From contig JAQGEQ010000213.1 of the NCBI GenBank assembly GCA_034620365.1, positions 310,001 through 374,000 on the forward strand: 64,000 bases of DNA, in the 5' to 3' direction. The first letter of the stretch is position 1; every line of letters starts with the position of its first letter. Position numbers and translations under genes: made by a program. Source of the stretch: Pegea sp. RAD2-039 (lineage: Eukaryota; Chordata; Thaliacea; Salpida; Salpidae). Below the pieces are notes generated by a model. That model searched no databases and had not been told where the DNA came from. It saw nothing but the letters and a program-made list of their open reading frames with translations. This document shows, piece by piece, positions 37,594 to 49,724 of the stretch.

Positions 37594-37703
37594 AATAAGT
37601 TTTCAATTACATAATGCAGAAACTCAAGTTTTTGTTATAAATCTTGAAATTTATACTATTAGCTTTACGCTTTACTTTTTCTAAAGGTATTAAAATTGAA
37701 TAA

Positions 37704-39405
37704 ATGAAAACCTATTTGCTAACTGGTGGAGCCGGTTTTCTTGGAAAAGTTATTGCTTCCTTGATCTGTTCAAAAAATATAGATCAAATTTCAAAAATAA
37801 TTGCTTATGATATCAAAATACTTCCTAAGGACGAGCTTCTACTGCAGAACAAGTGTCAAGGTAAACTGATGCGCAATTCATTCATTAATTTTCAATTTCT
37901 AATCAATTACCATCAGATGCAGGATTACAATTCCAATTTATCCGGGGTGATATCACAGATTTAAAATCGTTGAAGTCTGCAATGGTAGGAGTAGATGTTG
38001 CAATCCATTTAGCTGCAATGATCGATTTTCGTGGATTGATTGATGATAAGGTTTTACGTAGAGTTAATGTAACAGGTGAGTTTTAAACAAGAAACTTTGC
38101 ATCTGATAAATATTTTATATTTAAACAGGAACACAAAAAGTGATTGAAGCTTGTCAGCAATCTAACGTCCAATTTCTAGTTTTCACAAGCTCCATAGAGG
38201 TAGTGTGTCCCAACGAATTTGGTGATGATTTTATCTTGGGAGATGAATCGACTAAGTATAGAGGAAAACCAATAGGGAAGTACGGAAGATCAAAAAAAGC
38301 TGCTGAAGATTTGATCTTATCGGCAAATAATACAAAACTGTCAAATGGTCAGGTGGATAAAAATTTTTTATAATTTTAGAGCTAACTTTGATCATTTAAG
38401 TTTCTAATTCATAAAATCAGTAACAAAAATCGCCGAGAGGTCTGATACAGCAAAATTCGAAAAACGAAATTATTCTAACCTCATTATAAATAATGAAACT
38501 TTTTAGATTTTACGATAAGAATTTATTTTCTGCTGTGCAATCCTAAATAAACCCATAATTACCCTTCTATAAAATAAGATATTTGCTCACATGTGTCTAC
38601 ATGACTTTAAAATGTAGCTGAGATTGTTTTCAATGCTTGAATCAACAAAGTTAAAAATAACCTCATCAACTTTAGATATATTTTTATATAAATTTCTAGA
38701 CTCTGCAAACAGTTGCAATCAGGTTAGCTGGAGTATATGGTGAAGATGATCCAATCATCAAACCAATCCTTAAAAATACTTTGAAACGTAAAGTTATTGC
38801 AACTTTTAAAACAAAAAAAACTACACGAATGTATGTTGGTAATGCTGCCTGGTGTCATTTATTAGCAGCTAAAAAAATGCAGGTTACCTTGATGAATGTT
38901 CACAATATAGATTTAAACACTGTTTGTTGTACTAGGTAGACAACTCAGTATGTGGAAAAGCTTACTTCACTCGTGATGATACTCCAGACCTTCCTTATGT
39001 TGACTTAAATATACTTTTTTTTGGTCATTGTGGATTTTTGAACAGACCTACACGAATTCCTTTTAAATTTATCTACATCATTGTCTGGTTTATTACTTTT
39101 TTTTTCCAGATTCTCAACTGGATTGGAATAAATAAACAGGTTCATTTTGTCTTTAAATCTCTTATTCACTTATTTTTTCTGTTAAAACAAAATTGTTATT
39201 TGTTTTATAGCCTCCACTTACAACACTCACTCTTAGAATAGTTCAGTGCGAATTTACTAGTTCAGATAAATTGTTTCGACGTCAGTTTGACTACAAACCA
39301 CTTTTTGATTGGCCTACAAGCTGTACAAAAATGAAAACTTTCTTTACTTCTTATGTTGATGAACTAGAAAATATAAAGAAACTGAAAAAGATTAAGAAGC
39401 GATAA
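37704..39405 (+). CDS. 3beta-hydroxysteroid dehydrogenase/isomerase family protein
   Basis: Six exons join to 373 residues: 37704-37860, 37917-38075, 38129-38352, 38700-38882, 38936-39139 and 39211-39405. The N-terminal Rossmann motif TGGAGFLG is at residues 7-14, followed by the acidic D of YDIK. IRGDIT and HLAA(M)IDF follow. The SDR catalytic set is S126 (FTSSIEV) with Y157-x3-K161 (YGRSK). Then come RLAGVYGEDDP, RMYVGNAAWCHL, GKAYFTRDDTP and a hydrophobic segment (about 285-305) like the membrane anchor of 3beta-HSDs. Length equals human HSD3B (373). The family oxidises 3beta-hydroxysteroids with NAD+, but sterol C4 decarboxylases (NSDHL) are close relatives. I favour 3beta-HSD from FTRDDTP and the C-terminal part. 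Substrate in this animal is unknown. Confidence 0.9.
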
Positions 39406-42100
39406 AATATTTTCAAACTTTAAAAATTGGTGTTAAACTTTGTATTCAGTAACTCTAAAATTATTCAATCTTATTAAGTTAATCTTTTTAGATTTACAGT
39501 TATTATAAATGTGAGTTTTTCCCTTAATTTGATAAAATATAAAATCTACAAAAGCTTTGTTTGTATGATTTTTATAATGATACATCATTAATGATGCCTT
39601 ATATCGACAAAAATTGTGCAACAATATGATGCCTATAGTTTGTTTACTGTTATTAAAGGAAGTTTTATAGAGTCAGAATTGATAGTGTGTAGCTGGCTAA
39701 AGTTAAGCTGATAGAAGTTATTATGTTTATTTAACTACATATAACGGTTTTATAAAACTTAATTTCTTTAATATCTTACAATATTTACGCTTGAAAGCTT
39801 GTATTAGACATTGCACGGCAAGAATCGTGAATTCTGAGTAAACATCATGTTATATACAAATTCTCTCTATTCTTAAACAGCCAAGCGTAGTGATTTTCAT
39901 ATACATAAGTTTTATTGTTCAAAATTTAACGATGATTTTTACCAAAAATATCTTAAAACAGTTTTTTTTTTAATATCAAAATCCGACATTAAGCTTAAGT
40001 CAAACTTTGCAGCTAACCACAGTGGGTCAGTAAAATCAAAAGCTTTAAACAAAATAGATTTTCTTTAAGATCAAGGCCTAGTGTTGCACTGGTGTTAACG
40101 TTTTCTAGGTCAACGTACCAAATCAACTCAAATAGCCTCAATCACAAGTTTTGTATCTCATACCGAAACAGCTGTGACGATATTTTTGTTAATTGTTTCC
40201 AACATTAAGTCACTTAAGTTTCACTTTTCATAACTCTCGCCAAACCTCTAATATTTTGTTTTCCATTATGAATTCATTTAGGCGTGAAAAGCATACTTAA
40301 TCTGCAAAAGTAAAAAACATCTATTTTTGGAAAACAGTTTATACAAAAAAAATTTAAAAAATTTCATCAAAAATTGAACAAAACAGATAAAAATGAAAAA
40401 AACAACATGCAATCACATTCATAAAGTTATTTTTCAGGTTCTTTTATTTAACAATTATACAATTGTAAAGATTTTGTTGAGCTTGTGGCTATAACAAACT
40501 TTTTATTAATTTTGTTTTTTACTTCAAAAATGTTTTGAAATGATAGGAGCAAAATTAGATTTTAAATATTTTAGAATTTAATATTATGTTATTCAATGAC
40601 TATACTAAAGGTTAAACTGGCGCAAAAAGATGATCTAGAAAAGAAATCAAATTTTGACTTTCACCTTTAAATTTTAAGTACATTTAAAATTAAAAGCAAA
40701 CTAATTATTTTTAAAACTTTGAGCTTAGACCAAAATATATTTACCGACTAAAAAGAACTTTCAACATTTGGTTAACGACACCAAAAACTTATTTTGTAAA
40801 AGTTTTATTAAATGTAATGGTCTTAATTACAATTTGGAGTCAGTTATGATAAGGACACTATTAAGTAAACTATAATTAAATACTAGCATATAATTATTAA
40901 AGAAATTAATTGATTTGGATATTATACTTTATAACTGTTTGTTTCTATTTTGTATCCAAATCACCTTTATTTATTTTTTTTACATCTATTTGAACTTATA
41001 AGACATTAACGTAAAGGTTAATTAAGGTGAAATAAATTGAAAAATTTTCTTTAAGTTTGTTTTTTTCAATTTATCTACAAAAAATATATAAATACTGTTG
41101 AAGTATCATATTATAGCAGTTAGTGAACATGCTGCTAAAACAATGCATTCATTGGTTTCTAATGAGACTTTCTGTTATGTATTTTCTCTAGCTTAATAAA
41201 AAATAGCTTATATTCAGCTTTAGATAAGCTGGATTTGAAATCATTTATAGTTTTTGGTTGATATAAAACTTTTAGATGAATTCTCTGCATCAGCTAATTG
41301 AGTAATTAATCAAATATGCATTAGATGTTATAAAATGATAGTTTTTACAATATAGTTAGCTTATTTACAAAAATTAATGTAAGAAAAAAGAAATGTTTTA
41401 AGCTCTATCAAAACTACTATAAAAATAAAGTTTAAATAAATGTTGCTGTTTTAAATCAGAAAATCAAACTTTTGGCCCTAAAAAGCCATTCTAAGCTGCA
41501 GCAATCGTTTTTCTTACTTATTTTTAACCATTTAAGTTTATGGTGCTTTAAATAATTTGTATTTGGAAAATAATCAGCAGTCTTATAAAGAGCTTACGTA
41601 ATCGTCTAGCTCGGTGAAGTTCTGGAATTTATACAAAAATAGGAAGAAGATTTTGGGTAACTAGCTCAAAATATAAGATAGGTACAAGTTTGCAGTTGTA
41701 CCAAAGACTATATTGTAGAAAAGAAAAGTATCACTTTGAAAACCAATTAAAAAAGTATTTATGAAGCTGAAAATGTAAATTAATATACTTTAGACTAAAA
41801 TCATAAGAATCAAAATCAATTTTTTACTTCATTTATTGTTTTTTATGTAGTTGTTAATTATTATTTTATTTTATTTGTAGTAGAACATTGGGTAGAACAG
41901 GTAAGTTTTCACAACCCCTAATAAACAAGAGCAAGGTTCAGGAGTTGTTTGCATTAGTAAAAGAAATTTTACAGGTCAAAGTTATAAATCAACATGACTG
42001 ATATTGTTTATAAGATCATTTGTTTTAAAATGTTTACACAAATGAATTTATAATAAAATCTTACCATCATTACAAAAACTTAACTTAATATTATTTTTTA
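39406..42100. other. Intergenic region between 3beta-HSD-like gene and small peptide gene
   Basis: No gene supported. Sequence near 41880-41905 (AGAACAGGTAAGT) has a good donor, and a poly-T tract with AG lies just before 42103, so a 5' UTR exon and intron of the peptide gene at 42152 may begin here. The rest is AT-rich without recognisable content. Confidence 0.4.
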
Positions 42101-42151
42101 GGCTTCTTAATAGTGGTGTTAATACCAAATTTTAAGTGATTAATCAACAAA

Positions 42152-42454
42152 ATGAGTAATTTTAAAGCTATTATATTCTTTTGTCAACTGGTTTTATTCA
42201 TTCACGGAACAAACTCCCTACCAACTGGCTATGACGCAGATGTTGTAGACCAACTACTTTCCAAACCATCCAATGAGCTTTTTCAAGTCTGTGGTCAAGA
42301 ATTCAATTCACTCTATAGAAGAATGTGCCCAAAACCTGTTAATGATGAAATAGGAGTAAAAATTACTTCACTTAACGCAGAAATGAGAAGATTGTTAAGA
42401 TTTTTATGCAAATACGGTTTGTTAAGCTCTTGTATGCTCATTACTTCTGAATAA
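42152..42454 (+). CDS. Small secreted cysteine peptide, possible insulin/relaxin-like prohormone
   Basis: A 100-residue single-exon ORF. Residues 1-22 are a clear signal peptide (SNFKAIIFFCQLVLFIHGTNS). The mature part has only four cysteines: VCGQEFNSLYRRMC (C-x11-C, with Gly after the first Cys as in insulin and relaxin B chains) and, near the C-terminus, LCKYGLLSSC after a dibasic RR. The B-chain fit is good, including the CGxEF seen in relaxins. The A-chain fit is poor: the CC pair and the C-x8-C spacing are missing, although a single Cys followed by KYG is suggestive. It could be a divergent insulin-like peptide lacking the intra-A disulphide, or an unrelated helical peptide. An acceptor just upstream suggests a 5' UTR intron. 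The ORF and secretion are likely; the family is tentative. Confidence 0.5.
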   Translation: MSNFKAIIFFCQLVLFIHGTNSLPTGYDADVVDQLLSKPSNELFQVCGQEFNSLYRRMCPKPVNDEIGVKITSLNAEMRRLLRFLCKYGLLSSCMLITSE

Positions 42455-43785
42455 GGTTTCATATTTCGGTTTATAGCTAGCTAATACTTACTTTATTGAT
42501 AGAATAGTTGTAACAGACTAATTTTAACCAGCTACTTGTTCTAAGCAACTATTTTATAAGAGTTTATTACAGAAAACACTCCCCTCAGAAGAAATGACTT
42601 TTTTTCATACTACTTTTCAACTCCTGGTATATTAGAACCCCTTTGCAACTACAACACAAACTTCAGGTCAGGAAACAATTTACTTAACAAACATTATTTG
42701 GTAAAAGTACAAATTCACTAATATTTTTACATAGAATCTAATAGAAATTTTAACCTAACAAAATTATTACAAATTATTAAGCTACTTCTGAACTTTTAAG
42801 ATAATTTGTTGGTCTAAGTACTTGATTTAAAACTCATTCTTTTGCTTAATTTTTAGAATTAGAAAAAATAATCTGAGAAACACTTGCTGTTGGAGTGCCT
42901 GTTCAAAAGATACTATCATGAAGATTTGTTGAATGCTCTCACTGTATGAGCTTCATTTATTCGATTGATGATATCTAGCCCAATAAAAGTCTTTTTGACA
43001 AAAATGATTCGACTTTAACTTCTACTAGTATTAAATTGTTATGACTAAAATTATTGAATAACAAATATTTTTAAAGCTAAGTTTTGTAAAACATCAAACA
43101 GTTTTTTATTAAAATACAAAATTCTTTTTATATATATTTATATGAAGCATATCAATAGAAGATTCACGAAATTTACAAAAGTATAAAACTGATAATTAAC
43201 AAACAGCAAATCAGGGTGAAGATCTAACTTACAACAAAACTTACTGTTAAAGCTCAAGTTTCGAAAAACATTAAAAGATATTTTGAGACATCGGCGACTC
43301 GTCGTTTAGTGATTACTGTTAAAGTTTTACTTTCAATGATTCCATTTCATTAACAATTATTTTAGTTGATGAATATATTCTCTAAATAAATAGATCTGAA
43401 AGATTTCAATTCGTGGTAATTGAGTTGAAATTTCAACCCCAAAAACCTTTGACATTCAGCTGCCTGAATATTTTGTAAAATTAATTGATGTTAAAAAAGT
43501 TGTATCAAAATCCAAACCAGAAAACAAACTTCTTTTGAGAAATGAAAAATATTTTATTTTTAGTTAGACTTGTTACAAGAAAGACGAAACAAACATTAGA
43601 AGAAGCTTTCTAAAACCAAGCTTAATTCAAAAACAGTTTATTTATTTGTCTAAATGAAAAAAGACTTCAGCGAAGAACTTCAAACAAACTATTTCCAACA
43701 GATTGATCTTCATCAAAGAGTTTTGAAATGAGCAGTTCGTACTTTTAGAAAACTTGTCAACTTTTACATCTTACAAATCACACTT
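42455..43785. other. Spacer between peptide gene and UPF3 (convergent)
   Basis: 3' UTR of the peptide gene is expected in the first few hundred bases, and the UPF3 3' UTR at the right end. No further coding signal or repeat seen. Confidence 0.4.
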
Positions 43786-46700
43786 TCAGATTTCAGTATT
43801 TTTTCTCGAAGATAAAACTCTGAATCGTTGTTCACTGTATTTATGAGAATAATCTTTGTTTTCAAAAGACTTGTTGCCTCCTTTACGATGACCACCGCTC
43901 TTCTGGAAGCCATGTGACTCCTTAAAAATTAAAGTATTCATGAAAACGAGATCAAATATTCACCAGAATCACTTTTTTGTTCTTTACATCACTATCTTCT
44001 GATCTTCCTCCTTCATCGTTCTTCCATTTTCTTCCTGAATGATCACGTGACCATCCTGATCGGTATTTATCACGTGACTTATCCTACAAGATTTTCAAAA
44101 GAAAAATGTTTAAAAATAATTGCAAAATTACTTTTAGTTCAAATTAAGTTTGTTGTAATAAGTTAATTAAAAGATTTATCAATAGATGAAGACGATAGAC
44201 ACTTGCCAAACTACTTCTCACTCACCAAGGTCTTATCTACACATTTTAGTTGTTTGCTACTAAATTTAAACTGTGGGGAGACAGTTGGATGCTTAGAAGA
44301 GCTTTGTGTGCAGCTACTTAGTGCTTTCTGACGTATTTTAACAGCATGGGGTTCCTTTCCTAGTTTTCTCGACATCTTTTCATCCAACTTGTGATCAGGT
44401 GTTTGTGATTTCAGCGACAACTTCTGCTTGGTGTTAATATAAGGTTACATCATGAAAGGAAACCACACAAAGCAAGAAGTTAGGAGTGGATACTGATAGC
44501 TGTCATGCAGTGGGTTAGATTCAAGGTTTTCAAACCAACAATCTTTGAAATGTAGAAAGAATTTGTGATGTTTATTTTCACCCAAGATTTTCACCAAACA
44601 CCGGATAATTAAAGAATTCATTCAAAGGATCATTCTGTTGATGATGTGTTGACGATCTCACCTCTTCCAGGGACTTCTCTCTATTGGGATTAGATAAAAT
44701 TTTGACCTTGGGACTTTCCGGGTGTATATCAAAAACAATTTTTTGTTGTGAAAATTTGCTGGCTTGAACAGTTTTGACCTAAGAGAGAAAATAAATTCGA
44801 AATATTTCATTCTATGAAGAAAAGAGAGAAGAATGGAATATAAAAGCTTTCCGACAAGTGGAAGTTCAAACTGCTATCTGCCGCCGGTACTTATCGCAGA
44901 AGCCTTGACGTTTACAGAATGCTTGTGGCTCAAACCTCCGTTAAGTTTCAATAAAAGATTTTAAACTAATCTCTAATTTTCTATTTAATCTTGAGATTTT
45001 GATATCAATAAGTCAGCAACAGATTGAAGCTTCTTTTGTAAATTTTTTCAGTTCAACCAACGATTTTAAATAAAGATAATTCAGCTCTTTATCTGTCTTT
45101 GATGTTAAAAACTATTTTTTTTATTACTATTAATGTTATGAATTATCAAAATAAAGAATTATAAAAAGTTTGTTGAATTAGAAAATTAAATCTTCTTTAA
45201 AATAATAAAGTTCAAAACCTTGGATGCAAATCGGGAGCTTTCTTTCTGATCCTTTTGAAGAATCTAAAATCAATCAATGAAAAGATGTATTTGAGAGATG
45301 TTGAAGGAGCTTACTTTCACTTTTACATCATCTTGATCATTCAGAGCACAATTTTTACCACTAGTAGGTCTTGTTTCAGCTAGTGTCTTCTTTCCATCAT
45401 AATCTCCCCGATTAACTCCCTGCGATTCACAGATTTTAAAGATCAGTGATAATGATCAGTCGTATTTACATCGCTTCTTTTGGCTTTTGCTAATTCGCTC
45501 CTCTTCTTTTTAGAATGCTCCCGGATCTTGCGCTTCTCCTCATCTTTTTTCTTTCTTCGCTCATTATCCAATCTTCTTTTTTCATCACGGATTCGCTAGG
45601 AGAAACATCAGAACTGAAGATAAAGTTGATTACTCATCACTTACTCACTCTCTTCTCTTCACGTCGATCTTTCAGATATGATGTCAGAGGAGTCTCTACA
45701 ACTTCCGCGCTCTTCTCCTTTTCAAGATCTTCAAGATATTGCTCAACATCCAGACTTTCTTTTTCTTCAACTTTACTTAAGGATTCGATGAATTTTTTGT
45801 AATCCGGATCTAACAAGAAGATGATCTGAAGGATCTTCAAAATTTTTCAAATCTCCTCACCTTGATAAATCGTGTTCGATTTCGAATCCACTTTCTTTCG
45901 AGACTTCCTAGCAGTCTTTGGATAGGGAGCATACTCCACAACACAAGCTAGACTTGAACCTGATGCAGTATTTCAGTTAATTATTGAATGAGACTTTGAT
46001 AAATCAATTACGATTGTTTTCGACAGTCATTCCATCAAATCTATCGCGGAAAGGAAGGATATCTTCAGGATTGATGAAGTTGATGTAAGCACGACAGTAG
46101 TTGTGAGGAGCTAAGCTGAGTACAAGCACAAGAATCAAATTTCTTATTTTATATGAAGCAAGAAATATTTGCTCTTTGCTAAAAAATATTCAAACAAAAA
46201 ATTTGAAGTTTCCTTGAAATTATATCAACAGCAACTTTACAAAATTGAAAGATGAAAGCAAATATCAAAAATTCAGAAAAATATTTGGCAAACTTTTACA
46301 AGAATAAACCTTTGGAAGATTTTTAGCTCAAATTAAGTAAAGATTCTTATAAAATAGATTATAAAATAATCAAATTTTTTGAACAACTCTCAAATTTACA
46401 TGGCATAACAGTTTTTGTTATCTTTCAAATCTTATTTTTGAAAATCATTGAAACTTTTGAATATATAAATTATATCACTGAAATGAAGTGAACAATTTTG
46501 GTTCTTAAATGATTGCTATATTTAAAAAAAAATGATTAAAGCAGCTTACGTCCTGTCTCCTGTTACAAAACGAAAGAAATCATTTTGTGGTAGAGGATGA
46601 AATATCTTTAAAAACTCTTCTTCAGTAAAACCAGGAGGAAGTCTTCTAATTATTACCTAAATTTAAGAATAATTAAACAAGATTATATAAGAAAGTATCA

Positions 46701-47182
46701 CATTTATCTATAACCTCAAAAATTTACAAAGTTATAAAAATAATTTGTTAATAATTCAATCCATAAAAAACAGAAAATTGGAAAACAATTTTAACAAAAA
46801 ACTATTTTGGAAAAAATTCACTATTAAATACTCAATATATTATATCAAAATATTTTATTTACTAAAAGAATGTTAAAACAAGAGATCATTAAGTTATAAA
46901 TTAAATACTAATTCTATTGAAATGCTAAAAATCAAAATAAATATCATGAACTATTTTTTTTATAAAATTTAAAACAAATGAGAAACCCTTGATTTATAAA
47001 ATATGAAAATTTATAACAAGTTTGATATATATAACAATGTATATAACAACTTTAGCTAATATATATATATATGAATAACCTCATAGATAATATTTGTTTA
47101 CCTTTAAAAAAGAATTTGTCTTTTCTTTTTTTTTAGCAACTTTTTTTTCATCTTTATTTTCTTCATTTTCATCTTTTAACAT
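43786..47182 (-). CDS. UPF3: Nonsense-mediated decay factor UPF3
   Basis: A minus-strand gene of ten or more short exons from the ATG at 47180-47182 to the TGA at 43786-43788. Exon 1 (47102-47182) is Lys/Glu-rich. The next exons carry the UPF3 RNP-like domain: VIIRRLPPGFTEEEFLKIF (about 46655), APHNYCRAYINFINPEDILPF (about 46100), FRDRFDGMTVENN, then CVVEYAPYPKTARK (about 45950) and DPDYKKFIESL with the helix ending TPLTSYLKDRR (about 45800-45640). A basic coiled-coil stretch (RRLDNERRKKKDEEKRK, about 45560) follows, then a Ser/Lys-rich tail. UPF3 bridges UPF2 to exon junction complexes. The C-terminal EJC-binding motif is weak: NKD, a tyrosine and RFR are present near the end, but the central PAxQxYxPG is not. 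Internal exon edges are approximate. Confidence 0.88.
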
Positions 47183-49724
47183 TTTGACCAAATCAAATAG
47201 ATTTAAACACCTTTAAACATTCAGTTAAGTATGGCAATACTAAAAGCATTGTTTAAGTTTTTATACATATTCTATTGTACTACACAAATTGTACATAATC
47301 CAAATGTAAACGATTAAAAATTATTTTTAAAATACTTTTGATCGAAAATTTTAGTTTTATGCAATGTAATAAACAGAAATATTAAATAATATTTCAACAA
47401 CTTTTAACAATCAATTAAAAAGTATTATTTGTTATTAATTTTTTTATTTAATTTTTTTAGAATAATATTTACTTAATATATTTATTAGCACCATAAGCTA
47501 AACAACTTTGTATCTTTAAAAAAATGGTAATCATCAAAATAACGCACAAAAAGCAATTTATAATTTTGAATAGTAATATGAGGCGAGTGAAAAACGACAA
47601 CAAACAAAATACTTTAAGAGAATATTTATAGACGATGAGAATTTTAAGAAATCATATAAAAACAGCTATAAAAACAATAAGTAAATGGATTTTTTCAATT
47701 AGTGGAAATTTTTATGTCAAATATAAAAATTAAAACTATTAAATTTAGTAAAATAATTATACATAATTCTCATTATTGTATTTCTAAATAAAATTATAGC
47801 AAAACCTAGATTGTTGTAAAAAAAACTTGTAAAATGCTGTAAAATAACAGAAGTTTAAATTGTTAAAATATATTAGAAAAGTAAATTTGCCCAAATAAAA
47901 CAGTCAAAAATATTTCTACTACAAATAATTGATATGCAAGCTCTCCTAGTTTAAGCTGTATAAGTTAATATTACAAATTAATGATGATTAAATGGTCACC
48001 CACTTTTTACGTATATACTAGTTACACAAACGACGAGATATAAGAGTCATTAAGACAAATGGCTATTAATCCACGAACGTTCAAATCTCGTCTTGTCGTC
48101 GGAGATACGGAATACTGCGCTACCTGTCGAAGACGAATCGTACATATCTCTAACTATGGGTAAATAGTACCACTTTCTTATAGATGCTTCAAAAGAAGCA
48201 AAGGCTATGCAAGTACACATAGACAGAAAACATAAAATGTGTTGATCTTGATGTCACAGTCCAAGGAAACTGGGCCGTGTCATCAGAGGGCTGATCTTAA
48301 AAATGTGGGTAGTTCAACGCGCGCTGCTCTCTTATGTAATCAAGTCTCATATGAAGGTAGCAAGGACTTTCGTCTATCTACTGTTTTAGTGTATGAATCT
48401 CAGCTAAAAGAAAGTTACAATATAATTTTTCAAACTCATATTCTTAGAAAAGTATTTAACTTGATGTGAGCATTGATTAGGTTGATGTTGTACATTAAAA
48501 TGTAGCTTGTTTAAATTTATGCAAAGTAATCAATCTACAAATTTTTTTTAAAGAAGGAAACTGGTTGTACTTGAGGATAAAGAATACAAAACTTGTTTGA
48601 AGAATGCAATGTGGTAGTAATTTGTATGGATAACTTTTGTTCGATAAACTATTTTTCCCCAGCATTTCTATATTGACAGGAAAATATTTAATTGTATGTG
48701 AGAGTAGGTAGCCTTCAACCTTAAATGAGGCTGTAGATGAAATCACAATAGGTCCCGGAGCTTCTTGGCCTCAAACCATTTCGACGAATGGTAGAGATAA
48801 AAGTTTTGGATTGAGATAATATAACACTCAATAATATATATTTGAGCACGTAAGCTCTAAAATTTTTATTTAAACTGTTTTATTTGGAAGAAAAGGAATT
48901 ATAAAAATTTGGTCCTTTTAAATGGGTTGTATATTTCTGTAATAAATAGTATTTTGGTTTTAAAATTAACTTTTTAAGATGTATACCTAATTCAAAGATA
49001 CTTAGCCGGAAAGTAAAAATCTTACTTGTATAAATTTTGTTTGGTGCTCTAATTCAGTTAAAAGCTACCTATAGCATCCCTATTTAAAAAAAATTAAGTT
49101 TATAAAAATTGCCAAATCATTGCTGCCATTCTGTTCTTGAAAAAGAAGTTGTTTTTATCTAACTATTCGTATTTTAAGAATTTGTACATTATCTTAATCG
49201 GATTATTTGGTGAGAAATTGTTCAGTATTTTATGAGATTACATAAATAATTTTCCAATTTTAAATAATATGAACGATAAAAATATTGAGGCTTCAAAACT
49301 GAAACTATGGGAAGTTTACTAAGTTGAAATCTGGTGTTTAGACTCCATTAAAAAGAAATAAACAATTTCAAACAAACAAAATTAATTTGTGATAAGAATC
49401 AAATGTAATCTTTCAAAGAAAAACTTTATAAAAATAATAATAGTACGATTTATATTTCAAAAATTTTGAGTTGAAAACTAAGAAAATCTAGATGTAGAAT
49501 TAAAATAAATACAAAAAGTTTTCGATCTAAACCGAAACTGTTGAAATAGAATATTTAATCTGGATTCAAATCAATTGATCTGATGAAACTATCACAAAAG
49601 AAAAATAAATAAAAGGAAGAAATAAAACAAATCTAGTTGACGACTACCTTATCACAAATATCAGTTGTGTTGGTAAAAACCAAATAAACAACGAAGAGTA
49701 ATTTAACTTTACTGAAAAAGCAAA
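47183..49724. other. Intergenic region with a GC-richer patch near 48.0-48.5 kb
   Basis: Mostly AT-rich. From about 47990 to 48420 composition changes clearly (CGTCTTGTCGTCGG, CAACGCGCGCTGCTC), with short open frames on both strands, e.g. minus-strand TGSAVFRISDDKTRFERSW near 48120. I cannot assign it; foreign or mobile DNA is the likely source. Further right (48760) is a short hairpin ACCATT...AATGGT. This is also where the UPF3 promoter and the DNAAF2 3' UTR must lie. Confidence 0.4.

Noticed and set aside
39038-39241. 67-codon ORF with hydrophobic stretch as a separate membrane peptide
   Set aside because: It is the fifth exon of the 3beta-HSD-like gene read through its intron; the hydrophobic stretch is the enzyme's membrane-anchor segment.
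45515-45802. 95-codon plus-strand ORF with a hydrophobic start
   Set aside because: Antisense to UPF3 coding exons (DPDYKKFIESL and the basic coiled coil); shadow frame.
48032-48105. tRNA-like segment (GTTCAAATC box with a 7-bp GACGAGA/TCTCGTC pairing)
   Set aside because: The B-box-like word and an acceptor-like pairing occur, but the T stem does not pair around the loop and an A box is not at proper distance. Not a tRNA; at most a chance resemblance.
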